A stretch of 64,000 nt of DNA from Marthasterias glacialis (GCA_911728455.2 OU452219.1:7748320-7812319), one strand, 5' to 3'. Positions 1 to 14,085 are shown, numbered from the stretch's first letter. The notes: generated by a model from the letters alone, not told the origin. Numbers and translations: made by a program.

Positions 1-3000
1 GTTATTACTATTTTTTGGTGGGTCTAGTTAGTTGTATGGATGCCATTCATATTCGCATGCGCCTTCACTTTGTGCACGTTAAATTTCTTCGAAGCTACAA
101 CGCCAAACTTCACTTTGCTAATAAGCAGTGAATTTTGATGAATAATTTGGGTTTGGGGGTTTGTTTTTTATTTGCTAAAAATTATTAAACAGATCGCCAG
201 GGTCCCATTGTATGGCCCTATTTACCAAAGAATTCTGACTGATGGGACCCCACAAAGGTCGTAATTCTATGCGTCGTAAGCAGTACCATCAAATTGGGCA
301 GGTTTAACAAGTGAACATTGTTTCAAATTTGATTGATAACCTGCCGTTGCTCATCTGCAGACAGTGCTGTGAGGATACTTGAACAAGTCTAATCTCTCAC
401 TGGCAACCTTCCAAGGCTTGGTTGGTTGTCATTGTGTCATTTGGCCGAATGCAAATTGAGTGTTTGTGGCTATGACTTACGCTGTCGGCTTCAGATGCAG
501 TGCTGAAGTATATGCAGAGGGCCGCTGTCTAGCCATAGCCTTTATAATACCCCAAAGTCACTGTTTCAGACACGTCCTTGATTTGATGTTTGCTTGTGTA
601 CACAATGCTTTCAATTGACGTGCACAAAGTGATGCGTTTCCAGTGTAGTTAATTAAGGACACTTGTCCTATGATTTACGCCGTTGTGTTCTTTCCTGTGC
701 GTTGGTTCTGTGCTTGCGTTGGTTAACGACTATGTTTTTTTTGGTTCAAGTTTGGATGATTGTTTTCTTTCTGTCTCTTCAAAAAAAATTCTTTGGGCAA
801 ATTTTTTTTTATTTCACAAGGGATTCCTTTCCTGACCATGGATTGGAGAACACCTCATTCAATTTTAAGCACGCGTTGAGTTCCTTAGAAAATAGAGGTT
901 GCAGCGGGTTGCCTGAGAGTTTTATAAACCAACATCACTTTAAAATCCATATATGACCACCGGCTATCAACGGTAGACTTAAATGCAACTAACCATCAGT
1001 GAGTCTTTGGATCGCACAAACACACTGGCCATAACAAAAGAAAAATCTATGAGCAAGTGCTCATTATTCACTGTGGTGCATGAAGTTATTTAGCGTTATA
1101 CTGCTGATACATTTGTGTAAAGCCAGGCATGGAATTACACGGAGACCACAGGGCTCTGTTGCCCTGGTCTTGGCCTTGGTTCCCATTCAAAAGTTCCCCA
1201 TAGACTTTAAGATTTTCCAATGGAATTGGCCTTTCCGACATGAAAATGGCCACAATGCCCTCTCAAAGATGAAATTCCAGACCTGAGATACTGTTATAAA
1301 CGATAGAGAAATGTGAAGAACTCCTTAAACACATCAAACTGTCTTTACTCTTTGTTGACAAACACCTATGACCAGTGATATTGTGAATTTTAGCGTTACC
1401 AATTTCTTCATGGACACATCCTTTTTATGAAGGGAATAAAAAATGAAGTGCGCCCTCACTGTGAATGCAAACAGTACCAGCCTCTGCGTCTGTGATTGAA
1501 TTTCCCTTGTAAGTACACACAGCATGATTTGTAACACCGCGCCGTGCCTTTACCAATTCTGATTTGATCTTGACCGTCCTGTCGTGAAGTCTGCAAATAA
1601 GCCAAAAGCAGACGACAGTAACGTCAAAGAGTATAGCTGGAAGATGGACCAACCGTATTCCAAGACAATCAAAAGGCCTGATGGAGAAAGCTTGATGGCA
1701 AGACCCTGGGTGTGACTTAGAGATGCTCGACTGGATTACAGGTTTGAAATGAGAAATACTCAGAGAGAGGGAGAGAGAGAGAAAAAAAGGGTACTAGTTG
1801 TCGGATTGGTCCGGATACTGCCTCCTGGCAGCGGGACTACAATGTAGATGTGTTCCTCGATTGACATGCTGCATTAATAAAAAACGGAAATGTATCCTGA
1901 CAAATTTACGATGATTCCTGTGTATTAGGAAGCCACAGGGGAGTATAGATTTATTCTGTGGTGGAAATCAACCCCTTAAAAATGAGCAGGTTTGCGGAGG
2001 CAATCAAGTTTGTCGTCAGTTTACGGGGTTTGCTAGTGTGAGAATATTCTTTAGCCTACAAAATTTGTCAAGTGATGAAGATGTCTGATTGTTGAAAAAA
2101 CTTGACGAGGCTGTCTGAAGGGAAATGAGAGTTACCCATTGGCCTCTTAATTAGCCCTTTAGCAAGGCTACGGTTGATGGTTTTTCTGAAAGTACCACGT
2201 CAATGTGTGGGCAGAAAAATTGCAAAAGTTATATAGCCCTGTATGTTGCTATGAGCAACAGGTTATTAAACGGAGTTTATTTTGCGTCATGCTTTCCCCA
2301 AGGGAAAAACTTTTGTATCCAGGATGTATCCCTGAACCGCCACTGGAAGACCAAAGGATTCCAGATTGGATTTGTCAAAAACTGTATGGACACGAGGACC
2401 GTACTATTTGGAAATGACATTAGTCCAGCTAAGGGAATGACGTACATGTATGTGTACTTTTCAATCAGCTAGAAGAGAGCATACTCTGTGGACTGACATG
2501 TGCACGTGTGTGAGTGGCGTGCGGGGACATTGTGTAACTGACCTGTAAACACGGCAATCAAGCTGACTGTGAATGATGATCGTAAAGAAATTAATGGGCA
2601 ATGATCACTCCTCGCTACAGGGAAACAACAAAATAGCCAGGTGATCTCTGTCTACGTGGTGTACTTTGACATCGTTGGCAGAACAATTTGGGAAGAAGGG
2701 ATTATGTGTGCTTAGAGCTGGGGATTGACTGTGATTTTGTTTTGAGAAAAATATGTGTTTACCAGCCTGGAGGGTATGCTCACTGTTTAAAAATATAATA
2801 TGTATTTCTGGCACAGTCATGTAACAACTTAACAGATACGTGTAAATAACATGAATGACGATCACAGTTTATCATAGATGATTGACAAAAACGAAAAAAT
2901 GATTTCTAATTAAAAATGTCTTCAAGGAGAAACAAAGTTGAAACAAGGAAATTGTATCAATGTACGACTCTTGAAATTTTTCTCAATAAACCTTTGAATT

Positions 3001-3659
3001 TTGTTTTCATTTTGGCTTAAAAAGAAAGTCCACAGTCTGTAAACTGAGCCCGAGTCAAAAACTGCAAAGTCCAAACGCATAACGACAATAATCCATGGCG
3101 TGGTCAGAATCTACTTTCATAGCTCCTCATTAATAACACGAAAACAAACCTTGATGGTACAGTCATCCTTACATCTGTGTGGTCAGTGTGCTATTCCTAG
3201 ATTCTGAAGTGCTCTAGAAGACTGTTTTCCTGGCTGGGTAATCTTGACATACCCTGATGTATCTGGTAGTTGCAACTTAAGCTCTGTTAGTCTGCTGTCA
3301 TTCTCTCATGTGATGGGATACACCCCCACCAATCCATTTATTTCTTTCTCCAAACTGGAATGAAAATGACTGTCATTTCCAAAAGCTGAGGTTCTTATTC
3401 ATGTTGTCCACTACAGATGATATTACAGCGATTACTTTTCTTAGCTTTTGTGTTCTCCTAAAAGCCCTTTTTGACAAGACTGCCCAACTATATATCTGTG
3501 CAGTCCAGCACCTGTTTTCTCCTGAGGTACAGGCAATTGGGTGACGGAATTCAGGAATGGAAGTTACAGAAAACATTGCAGGAAGGGCAATGATATTGAG
3601 TGGAGTCACCAACTGGACAACATTCTTAACAACAGTCTTGGGAAAGGACAACAGAAGTT
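1..3659. other. No recognisable gene; probably SNAP-25 upstream intron or flank
   Basis: AT-rich DNA with a GA-rich stretch near 1760-1795. The short open frames here have no recognisable domain. I looked for the SNAP-25 N-terminal exons (ELEE, ESLESTRRMLQL-type coding) and did not find them. Confidence 0.5.
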
Positions 3660-3885
3660 CAAAGTAAGAAGAAATGGAGATGGGCCAGACATCTGACCGG
3701 GAGGCATAATGGAAGACTTCTGACTGAAACCCAAGAGCACACGCATCGGAAGGACAGTGAGGCAGCGTAGAAGATGGAGAGATGACACCAGGGAATACGT
3801 GAGCATAAATATGGGACAGAGAGCACGAGTTAGGGAGCAGTCAAAGATTGATGGAGAAATCATCTCTCTCTGTAGTGGAGGGGAA
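3660..3885 (+). pseudogene. Decayed non-LTR retrotransposon (LINE) ORF fragment
   Basis: Conceptual translation gives KKKWRWARHLTGRHNGRLLT in one frame (from about 3665) and, after a shift near 3760, RQRRRWRDDTREY. These two blocks resemble the W-R-W-A-G-H and R-R-R-W-R-D-D signatures often seen near the C-terminal end of LINE reverse-transcriptase ORFs. The fragment is interrupted by a frameshift and stops and is inactive. Confidence 0.55.
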
Positions 3886-5644
3886 ATAGGCTAGACAAAC
3901 ACATTGACAGACAGATAGTCTTTTTTCAACTGGACCATGGAAAAGGGTTTACAGTAGTTACAGTCAAGATCAGGTTATCACGTAATGTCCAAATAAACTT
4001 TGATAAAGTTGTCTTGTGTTTACTTGGTGTGGAATTGATACAATTGTTAGTAATTCAGAGAAAATATTCCGGTTGAGGTCGAGTTCATCATGAAGAAAAT
4101 GTTTGGGGAAAAAAGGTGTATTTTTCAGATTTCAGATGTTTCATTAGATTAAACAAGATCTTTAATGGAAATATGCGTTGAGATTTCAGACCATAAAATT
4201 TAGTAGAAACTTCTCCTTGTGCTATTGCTGCACGTTCCCTTTAAGGTCCATCGAAGGTTGTGTTATTGTAGATGTGCTTGTGGCATTTCTCTCTAACTAT
4301 CTGCTCCATGTCTGGTGAAGGCCTCTGGTGATTGGACATTAACACATGATAGAGGAAAGGTGATGGTCTGCCTAGAACGCTCTTCAAGCACGTCTGTTTT
4401 GACAGCCAAAGATTTTCCAAGGAAGTAGGTATATTCGACCCTCTCCACATCGACTTGGATTACATGCGAGGGACAATGCCGAGAATACACTATTTTCCCA
4501 TGGAATAGGTGCTGTAGACTCTCAAAATAAGCCGCATACAAATATAGATTTTGGATCTTTCTTGTTCTGAAAAGAAAATCGGCTCGGAGATGAAACTGTT
4601 TTTCCAATTGAGTTCTCTTGTCCTTGCATTCTCTTTAGGTAAACAGTTGCGGTTTATGACATTTTCTTATTTGGGCTCGTCGTTTAATATGAGAGTATGG
4701 TAACATTAAGACATAGGTCCTGTTTCATTGTGCTGCTTACTGCTGCAGTAACATCTGCCATTCTCTGCTCGTTGGGTATCTCCTTCAACTCTTACAGTGG
4801 TTGATTACGAGAGGAAACCTCAGTAGGCTTTCACATGAAATCCCAAGGCAGTATGCACGTGCAGTTTTTTTTTCGTTTCCTTTTTCTTTCTTTTTTCTTT
4901 TCTCTCTGCCATTGTAAGTGCTGAGTTTCCGCCAACAGTAGGTAGTGCCCGAGACGTTGGGTTCCATTGCAACACAATACAATAACAAGAACTGGAAGTG
5001 AGCATATGAAAACATACTGGAGGTATTCTGGGGAAAACTGAAAACTATGAGCATCTATTTTGTCAGTAAATGGTTTCAATTATCAAGGGGGTTCGTTTGA
5101 AAAGACAAATTGAATTTAATGTGAAGTGACAGTATTGAAGTAAAGCCAATGTCTGAATTAGCGGCTTCTGCAGTGGTTACGGCTAGATAGTCAAAAAGTC
5201 CTATTCATCCATTATGTGGCTGCAGCCAACAGCCATAGCCATAGGTGAAGTGGCTTGATTTGGACTTGGTCTAATATCAGCAGCATTTATGAAAAAACTA
5301 CTTATTATAGCCTGAACTCCCCCCCCCCCCTGAAGAATTTGGATATGGAACCTTCCAAGAATCCTTCCTTCAGCAGGTTCTACTCAACACCTAGAACCTC
5401 CTTACTTCTGATAAGACTGGCTGGCATGGCTTCATGCCAACCATGGTTGCTTTAGCTGGGAAGTGCTGAATCGATCAAGCTTGGACAAGACCTGGGGAAT
5501 GATTTGGGTCAGATCTGGGGGGTAGTTACATGTAGCATTAAGGTACTGAAAACAATCAAATGGACAGGTAAGATAAACTGCACACAGCCAGTATATGCCT
5601 CCTTTGAAATTTAGGACAAGTTTTATGTTTCCAGCAGTCGATTT

Positions 5645-5925
5645 CAGGAAGTGCTAAGATCAATCTTAAGATGAGCAAATGTATGAATCAATCTTAATTG
5701 CTAGGGAAAGTGTGATGTCACTATACAAATCACTATGCATCTTAAAGTTGGGATGATTCCTAAGTTGGGGAGAGTTTGGTGAAATCGATTCCTGGGCTCA
5801 ATTTCACAAAGAGCTAAGACTGATGGTAACTGCCAGTCCATCTCAACTGCTAAGCAATGTGTCATGTCACAATACAAATCACTATATGGTAATACTGACA
5901 AATAATCTTGAAATGAATCTTAGTG
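5645..5925. repeat. Two diverged tandem copies of a GCTAAGA...ACAAATCACTAT repeat
   Basis: Copy 1 at about 5645-5790 and copy 2 at about 5785-5925 share GCTAAGA, a TGTCA-(C/A)-(T/A)ATACAAATCACTAT block and CTTAAG-like ends. Copy 2 begins GGGCTCAATTTCACAAAG. A third copy lies at about 58014-58110, beginning GGGCTCAATTTTACAAAG. This looks like a non-coding dispersed element of the same TIR group as the CAGGGCCCAATTTCA elements. Confidence 0.5.
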
Positions 5926-7835
5926 CTTTGGTTCCACAGAAATATGTTTCCTTGCCAAGTATTTTGACTTCTTTACACAAACTCCATCTATAGAATTGTT
6001 TACCAAGTGTGTCCCAGTGAATCAGCAACAGTGTCACTTGCTCAGTTTGGGAAAACACATGAGAAAAATGGTCTTCAAGATAGAGCTTCATTTTTTGGAT
6101 TTATCATTCAAACCTTGAGTTTTATACAGAGACAAAACAAAAAAGGGCCATTTCACATATTAAGAAAATCGTCAATTGGAATATTGACTCAAGGTAAATT
6201 GACCCTTAAATGGATCCCATTTCTCCGTGGAATCCACCAGGTCATTAATCACGATAGCCGGCCATCACTCCAATCCTTAGTGATGGCCGCTGTACGACTC
6301 CCTCGCTCTATTTGATCTTCATATTTAATGGATTATTGTACATGATGGTTTATCAAAGATGGTAGTCTATCTATGGTGGATTTAAACAACTGACCTCGCA
6401 GGTCTAGTGCGTAGAACTCACTGGTAATTGTACACAGCAGGGGGTATTTCCAGTGTGCACTTTAACAGCGGGGGAGGGGGTGCTTGATTTCAATTTTTTT
6501 CCTCCCCCTCCCCTTCACTTTTTTAATGTGAAAAGGTTGGCTTTGAAACAAGAGTATTCCCCAAGGGGACATCTTGGATGATGAGTTCAAAGTCTCGCTG
6601 GATTCTGTCTATAGACAGATCCACTGTCCAAATCACAGGGTTGTTCATCACTCATCACTGTGAGAGAAAAAGATCAAATTTATTAGAAAATTTACGAGAG
6701 AAAATTCACAATATTACTAGAACATTCACCTCTAAATTTATTCAAACGATGAAGTGCTGGCTGCCTCAAGGACTGAAGGTAAGCCAGCCACTTTACTTGG
6801 TTGTATACTCCTAGGTAGCAAATGAGCTCATCCGTGGATTTGCACAAATTAATGTAATCCCACAGGTCCTACATGACACTGTAGTGGGAAATAACTATAT
6901 GTATCCATAAGACATCCCCAGTCTCCAGCTTGTGCTTTTTGAAGTTTGTCAACTTCCCTGGGGATGAGTAAGATTTACAACAACATTCGATAAGTACTCC
7001 AGTTGGAAATGTATTCGGGTTTGGGTTTTTTTTTTTAGAGAAAAGATGGAGAGAAAATTATTTCCCTGCTGTCCATCACTGCAGAGTACTTGGCGAGAAT
7101 GAGACAGAAATCTTTTGTAAGAGCAACTCACAAAGGAGCGAGCTGGCATTCTCTCCATCACAATTCGTAACGCAAACTCCCATCGTTCAAAGTACATCAT
7201 TGTCACCAGATCTTCCCTACGTCTTTCTTTTTTTTATTTTATTTGAGATGGTGGGCAATGTGCAATACATGAATATTCGTTAATTATCATCAGCCAGGCT
7301 GCATCTGTGTTTGTACTGGCGAGAAAGCTCTTCAAATTTTGTTCAGAATGAGGGCATGATTAGGAATCCATCAAAGTGCCGTGGTGCCTGGGAAATGCCT
7401 GATATGATTAAACGGGGTAAAAGCAAGGAAATAGTGCAGCCAGGGATTTGAAATTGACAATACCCGATGAATAAAAAAGAAAAGGCTAGCAACATCGACT
7501 GACATGTTCATCGTTTGGCTTTTTTTTTTTCCCTCCCATGTGAATGCAAAATAGATATGCTTTGTTCGATCTCGGAGTAGGGAGAGGGTCGATGTTTTTC
7601 ATTCGTTTGTAGAACAAGGCAACCTTGTACCTGTCCTCTCTCATTTTGCTCATTATCCGCTCATTCTGGCTTAATTTCATTATGATTTAAAGAATGTGGC
7701 TGAGGTAGTACTACATAAGACATCAAGAAATTAACAACGTAACTGATGACAGTTTGAAAATAAACATCAATGAGTTATGTTTAAAAAATTCGTTCTGAGG
7801 TATAACAGTACATTTAATTCTCAAAGAGAATAAAG
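5926..7835. other. No recognisable feature
   Basis: I see only short unconserved open frames, G-rich and T-rich runs (about 6465-6520) and no splice-bounded coding segment. Confidence 0.4.
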
Positions 7836-8277
7836 CCGTGTTCGCATTGGATTAATATTTTAACCGAGACCATGGGTAACTTCCAGTGGGTAAATCTTAC
7901 CGGTGTCCGCACTTGGATTATTTGACGTGGGTAAACTAACCGAGACAATGGGTAAACTATCCGAGACGATGGTGAAACAAACCAACTGAGGCATCAGCGT
8001 CGGCCACCTGTAAACCAACCTTTGCACGTGTGAACCGGATGTGGTATTTTACTGGCCAGTTTTACCAGGACAATGTGTCCGCACTGAACTTTTGGGCTCA
8101 GTTAGTTTGACCAGGTTAGTTAACCTGGGCAGAAGGTGGCCGGTTAAACTACCTATTGGACTCGGTTATTTTACCTAGGTGAAATTTTACTGGGCTGTTA
8201 GCACTGGACTTAAAATGGTCAAGTTACCCATTTGCTCGGTTAGTTTACCCCCCGAAAAACGTCCAATGCGAACACGG
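7836..8277. mobile_element. Non-autonomous TIR transposon, 442 bp
   Basis: The ends are perfect inverted repeats of CCGTGTTCGCATTGGA (16 bp), and similarity continues inwards through TAACCGAG and ATGGGTAAC-type words. The sequences TAAAG and TTAAAG flank the two ends, a possible short target duplication. The interior repeats GGTTAGTTTACC-like words in both orientations and encodes nothing. Confidence 0.75.
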
Positions 8278-9629
8278 TTAAAGTCAAAGATAGATTCATT
8301 TACAACGAGTTGATAATATTGAAACTACTAGTGTTACACCTCATGACAATCTTTATAGTGACCCTAAAACCTCTAATGATCATTAACTTGCGTCTTCAAG
8401 AAATCCTGTAAATCCACTACTATAAAAAGTAATTATGAAACTATTAATTTACAATACTTGTGACACCTACATCAAACCACTCCTAGATAAGTTGAAAACG
8501 CATAAAACAATTGTGCAAAAGGTGAAAAGAAAGGAAGGTAAAATAGTAAAAGAAGTGGGGGACAGGGGGGGGGGGGGGTTGAAGATGCCCATCAATAATT
8601 TGCACTATGAGACTGTTGCTAAGTTACATTCCTGAGCTGATGTATATCCTATGCTTAACACTCTCTTTAGCTGAGAGTATCGGAGTGATATCATCTAGAA
8701 TCAGAATGCATTGCAGCAAAGCGTTAATGATCAGGACACCTGGACGAAGCTACAGCACCTGCTGTTAATACACCCTAGCTTAATGATACCAGGCATGTTT
8801 AGCTGGCCGTTAAGCAGTTGACTGATAGTATATGCTAATCCAAGCAGCTTGTTCACTGCAGCTATGGCCGCCGCACTCGCTGACGACGCGCCAATTGTGC
8901 GTCAGCCGCGCGTATGTACCAATCAGCGTAGAGAATTCACAATTTGTCTTTGTAGACCCCAAAATTGATTTATAAATTTACCCGGTCAGTTTCCCTTGTG
9001 GTTTATTGCTTGATATTTAAAATATTAATACATTAGTACTCACTTATAGGCCTAACTTAGGTGTCATTTGAAAGTTTTGGTTCTCATCTATTTGATGAGC
9101 AAACAGTCCCATTTTTTTTTTTTTTTTTTTTTTTTCATTTTCATATTTTCTTAAGATGATGTTTTTCTTTTTTGTACTGAAGGTTGCCCATAGTCTGCCA
9201 ACCATCCTTTAGCAAAAGCTGTGACGGTACAAAAAAATAAAATGCAAAATGCAAGATATCCGCACCTTTAAGGTAAATTGCTGATGTGAAACCCATTGTA
9301 TATATTAGGAAGGTGAATAACTCTTCCCCGGTAATCATTATTAATTGAATGTAAACTGAATCATTAGCACGTACTAACCAGTGATATGCGTATTAGCCTG
9401 AAGATAAAAGTTCTTGGCTCTCAAACCTGACAGTCAGGCTGTACATTCTTGTTTAGTTCCCTGACTACTATTTAAAAAAAAATTGAAATAAGGTGACTGC
9501 TGTAATGGATACAATCAAGATCAATTCTCTTTAATATTGTCACCATACATTTGAAATGTTATGAAGTGAAACTCTACTTTCAGTATTTGTCATTCTGCTC
9601 AGTCATTACTCTTAAATTTTTAATTCAAT
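8278..9629. other. No gene; short CpG-rich patch at 8866-8935
   Basis: Mostly AT-rich, with a G run at 8566-8578 and a T run at 9113-9135. The patch 8866-8935 is unusually rich in CpG (CGACGCGCC, GCCGCGCG) and includes CTGACG and CGTCAG as inverted arms and a CCAAT box. No transcript unit is evident near it. Confidence 0.35.
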
Positions 9630-9905
9630 TTTGGGGTGAACAAAAAAGCTGGAGCTGGTTTTGAACCTGCGACCACTGGCTTTAACGTACCACACTCTGA
9701 GCTGTCCAGCCCTCATGTTGGCGGTCTCCCTATTAGTCAATATCTTTGTTTCGAGGGGGTGCCAGTCAGAAGCCATTCAACCAGTTATTGCCATGTGGCC
9801 AGGGATCACACCCAAGTTTACGATACACACCTTAGAGCTTTAGTATAGCTCTATGGATACAACTTGGGAAGCGGCAGCACGGGGATCACCGTAAGGGTGA
9901 TGCAA
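9630..9905 (-). mobile_element. tRNA-derived SINE, family C, copy 1
   Basis: On the minus strand, 9718-9650 resembles a tRNA: an A-box-like CAGCTCAGAGTGTGGTA followed by a B-box-like GGTCGCAGGTTCAAAACC. It then runs into a TTTTGTTCACCC tail. The same tRNA-like head and tail arrangement recurs at 52335-52500. No intact tRNA cloverleaf is present, so this is a retroposon and not a tRNA gene. Confidence 0.55.
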
Positions 9906-12900
9906 CTTTTTATTTCAAATATCAAGCAGTGAACCACAAGGAAAACTGACAAGTTTTAGTGTACACTGAATCTTCTCCTTTTTTTAATTTTCAAGCAACA
10001 TTTGACAGCAAGAAAAAAAATGCTCGCTAACAAAGTATGAGAGAGTCGGTCTGTAATAAACACAAAGTAAACTGTTCATTTTGTTTTTGGCTGTAAGTCT
10101 TGTCCCCCCCGTTACTGGTCAAAATCTCATGGTACAAAAGTGCAACGTGCACAGATGGCTAGTATACCAAGTAGTGTTGAAGGGTGCATGAAATCGTCTG
10201 GAACGAGAGAAGGAAAAAATTATGACAACACCTGTAAGGAAAGCATGGCGCATTGGAAAAATCGGATAAACATCACGTATTGACACAAAATCCTGTAACG
10301 GATATACTTCTCCCGAATTGGACCGGCTAAATTTAACCAAATGTGCTTTTAAAAAGAAGAAGAGGGGAAAAAAGGCTAGAGAGGAGAGAAGAGAAACGGT
10401 TGCTTGCAATGAAGTCTTAAAATAGACGGAACGGCTTGAATCTCACTCTGATCAATAGGATCATTCCCAACTCCCTCTCTCTCTCCTTAGCTCTGAAACC
10501 GCATGCAGAAACACTACTTAAAATGCCATTTGAGTGTATGCTTAAGGCAGTGCATATCCTCCTGACTGTAGAAAGTAATAAAAGATGCTATGGTTCATGT
10601 GTTTAACAGTGCATGTGGTCCTCTACAGGGGGGTTATATTATGGAGGCCGTGATGCATGGAAGCCCTAATCGGACTCTGCAGCCATCACTAAATCTTGTA
10701 GCCAAATAATAATTGACAAGATTGGGATTTCTTTACATCTTTTTTTTTTTTTGCGTCTACGTTCAGTGTATACGAGGGGGCGTTAATGTGAATGGGGATA
10801 CATTGTGTTCGGGTTGTGATTTATTTGTTTGCGCCATTTGTGATTATGAAATGTATCGAATAATCAATGTGGAATTCGTAACATCGAAAATATACATTTT
10901 GGTATCCGCCAAGGAATGTGAATGGAACAAAGATTATAAGAGCTTGTCTCAGCTGAAGAATTACATCTACCATTCTGATTTACACTGTTGTATTGTGGAA
11001 TCAGCCAATATGATATCCAGTGAAATTTACCAGCATAGCATAATTTATTCAAGACTGCCCTGTAAATCCCTCCTACTTAAAAAGAAAAGAAATCCTTCAA
11101 GAGATTAAAGGAAATGGCTCCAGGATTGAAATAAGAAAAAGAAAAAAAGAGGGTATCTTTGATCATCAGACAAAGGACACACACTCCAAATGTGCTCGCT
11201 GGAAGTGGGGCTGTGAATCCAGTCCTAGGTGAATTCCGCGCTATTTGTGTGCTTCCATCAAGAGACGATACCCAAGAGAGGAAGCACTATGCACACAGGT
11301 CCCTAGAGACCCTGGACCCTGTGATGAATGTAAACCTACAATGGCTCTAGGTTATTATGGCTCTCATGTCTCCATGCATTCAACGTTACCATCTTCCACA
11401 AACATCCCCTCAGTTGAATTTCTTATCCCGTGCAATGTTTTTCACCAAGCCAATTTCTCCCCTATTTCATGTTTTTTCTTCTTCTTCTTCTTCTTTTTTT
11501 TTTCATTAAAAGCTTGGTTGATATGACGGAAAAAAAGGTTTTGTAACATTCTGTAAATTGTTCTGAGGTAAAAGTACCCTTTTTTTTATAAAAAGAATAT
11601 GATAACTTCTGTGACTATCTTGTCAGGAAAGAAAGGAGATTCTACATTCCAAGGATGAGTGTACTTCTCTCTGCTCACTCATCAAGCGGCGGCATTTACA
11701 AGTAAAACATTAATAACGACATTTGAGCTGGATTGAGGTGAAAATACGCTTGGTTGATGATAGCCCCAGTGACCAGATGTCGAAGTAATTTAATAAGAAA
11801 CATTGATGAGTCAATTGTTTCATGCTGCAAGCTTCGATTCTTTTTGTGATAAAGCTGAATCTCTGCAAAGACATGTATATTACACCTGCGTCGTATGCAT
11901 GTGGACGTTATTCCCCTGTTTCTCAAGCTTTTGATTAAATTTTATAAAACTCTCACGCAACCTACCACAGACTTTTCTATCCCCAAAACAGATTTCAGGT
12001 TCATTTTGGAACACAATTTTGTTCATATTTTAAGAGTTATATTTTTATTCATTTATGTATTATTGTTATTTCTCTATTTATTTATTTTCTTTTGGGGGGA
12101 TTGGAGATGTCATATGAAAGCTTTTTAAGCTTAGTGATTTCTGCAAATTTGGGCTTATTTGAGATCACAGCTGTGGGTCTGACTTTGGCTTGGACAAATA
12201 AATATGTGGCTCGTGAAGTCAAAGCCTCAGCTGATGATGGAGCTATGATCTGAATTAGGTCCCACATATCTTATTGACATTTCTAAGGTGTTGTTTCAAT
12301 GTTCTGTATACTATGTGTATTGTTTTGTTTTGTTTTTTCTTTGACGATGTGGATTTCTTTTCTTTTTTTTGATTTGATTTTGACATTGCATGTTTGAGTT
12401 GTTACATGAACGCACCAACCTCTTGAAAGATTCTTGATTTAATACGGCCCTGGGAAAATCCACAATTACTTAACTACTGAGAGAATCATGCAGCCTAGGT
12501 TGCTACACAGTGAGAATCAGGTAGAGCAGTGTGCAGACCCACACGATCACGTAATGTGATTTGCTCGCTGATTTTCGTCCATGTTCCCACCACAATTATG
12601 CCCGTAAATTTGATTTTGGAAATGTTTTTAATTTGCCCAAGCTGGTATATAGGTAACATTGGCCAGTGATTAAACATGCATGGGGAATCAAATTTTATTT
12701 GGGCCTCTTCTTTTTTATTGGGAAAGATGGAAAAATGAAATCAATCGGTAAATCTAATTGGGACCGATCGAGGACACAGTTTGGGGAATTTTAGGATTAC
12801 GAATTTGTCACAGAATCAGTCCCTTGAAAATTGTCCATTGTGCTCTTCTTTATTTCACCGGCATTTTGGGATTCATGCAGAACACTGTCATTTTAAAGTA

Positions 12901-13535
12901 AACAAGTGAAAAGAAGTAGAAACAAAATTCAGAAGCCTGGCTTTAATAGTGTTGACATATCCTTTAGAACGAGACATCTAAATACAAACTAAAAAACGAC
13001 AACAAGACAATTACTGCTTTCTGTCAGTCAAGGTTTACTAACAGGGATATATTTTGGCTGACCATGGTAGGAGGGGGAGGGGGAATCAATCTGAATTCAT
13101 ACAGGTTAAATAAGAACGGAGCATGCATCATTAGTGTGTATTGTCTCCTAGGCTCATGTATTCCCACATGAGTTGTATAATTAGTGGGCATTGTCAGCCA
13201 TGTGAGTGTAATAGTGAATAGTATGCATGTAGGTGATACATACATCATCTATGAGATGTGTGTGTTTTTTCCCCTAGGGGTTCTTTTTAATATTAAAAAA
13301 CTAGAGGCTAATTTCACAGAGCTGTATACCAGTACTGAGGGCACAAGGTTTCTGAGCAGACTACGTTTTTCGCTTAGCAGAAATGCGGTGTAATATATAC
13401 ACTATTCTAGAGCCTGATGTGTAAAATTGTTTAGTTGTTTCTTTTTTACACGCTTAGCGGTTTTAATCGTTTTAATCTGGACTACTTCTAACATAAAATA
13501 CACGATTCATGATTTGCACTGGCCTCGTGTCACTG
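9906..13535. other. No recognisable gene
   Basis: Contains a CTT microsatellite near 11479-11495 and several T or A runs. The 131-codon open frame at 10713-11108 has no domain signature and atypical low-complexity composition, so I do not call it a gene. Confidence 0.4.
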
Positions 13536-13537
13536 GG

Positions 13538-13705
13538 CATGTTAGTGGTCTAGTGGTAAGACATCTGCTCTAGTTTGGCCAGGCCCTGGGTTCCAGTCCC
13601 ACCTGAGTAGTATAGTATGCCTGTGGATTTTTTTCCCTGCAAGAATCAGGAAAGCACTGAGTATACAGTGCTTTTCACACTTTGGTGAAAGGGTAAAAAT
13701 GTATA
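13538..13705 (+). mobile_element. tRNA-derived SINE, family A, copy 1
   Basis: The A box GTGGTCTAGTGGTAAGAC and B box GGGTTCCAGTCCCACCTG are followed by a body containing GAGTAGTATAGTATGCCTGT and TATACAGTGCTTTTCACAC. The copy at 57108-57245 shares head and body. The tRNA-like head with a unique tail is the SINE structure; the acceptor stem is not that of a functional tRNA. Confidence 0.65.
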
Positions 13706-14085
13706 TATATATACAAATATAGTAGGGTTGATGGCCTTAGCTCAGTTTGATCCAAACCGGACCTTCGTCAGAGGTATAAACAAGCACAGACATAAAAACA
13801 GATCCATTTTAAGAAAAAAGGAGTAGGGAATTATGGGAAGGGATCCAGAAATAAACGAGGAAATGATAGCCATTATATACATAGTGTTTTTATCCCCGAC
13901 GCAATTATTACATATCACATGTGTTGGTTTGAGTTGTGCATTTGATGAACACAATGTATATTTTGTTCTGTTTTGTTTACCTTATTTGATCGAAATTGTG
14001 CCAGTGTGTGTGACCTTTGTTAATGATTTAATGTCATGCCTTTGTTACATATTGTATGTGTGCTTGTGTGTATGAATATATATAG

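Noticed and set aside
2185..2230. SESTTSM resembling LESTRRM of the SNAP-25 N-terminus
   Set aside because: Similarity ends after four residues, the rest of the exon does not match and no proper splice sites flank it.
9630..9720. tRNA gene on the minus strand
   Set aside because: No full cloverleaf; shares its tail with another copy at 52335-52500, as a SINE does.
10713..11108. 131-codon open frame starting MTRLGFLYIFFFFC
   Set aside because: No domain or splice context, composition follows the local T-rich DNA, and length is within chance for AT-rich sequence.
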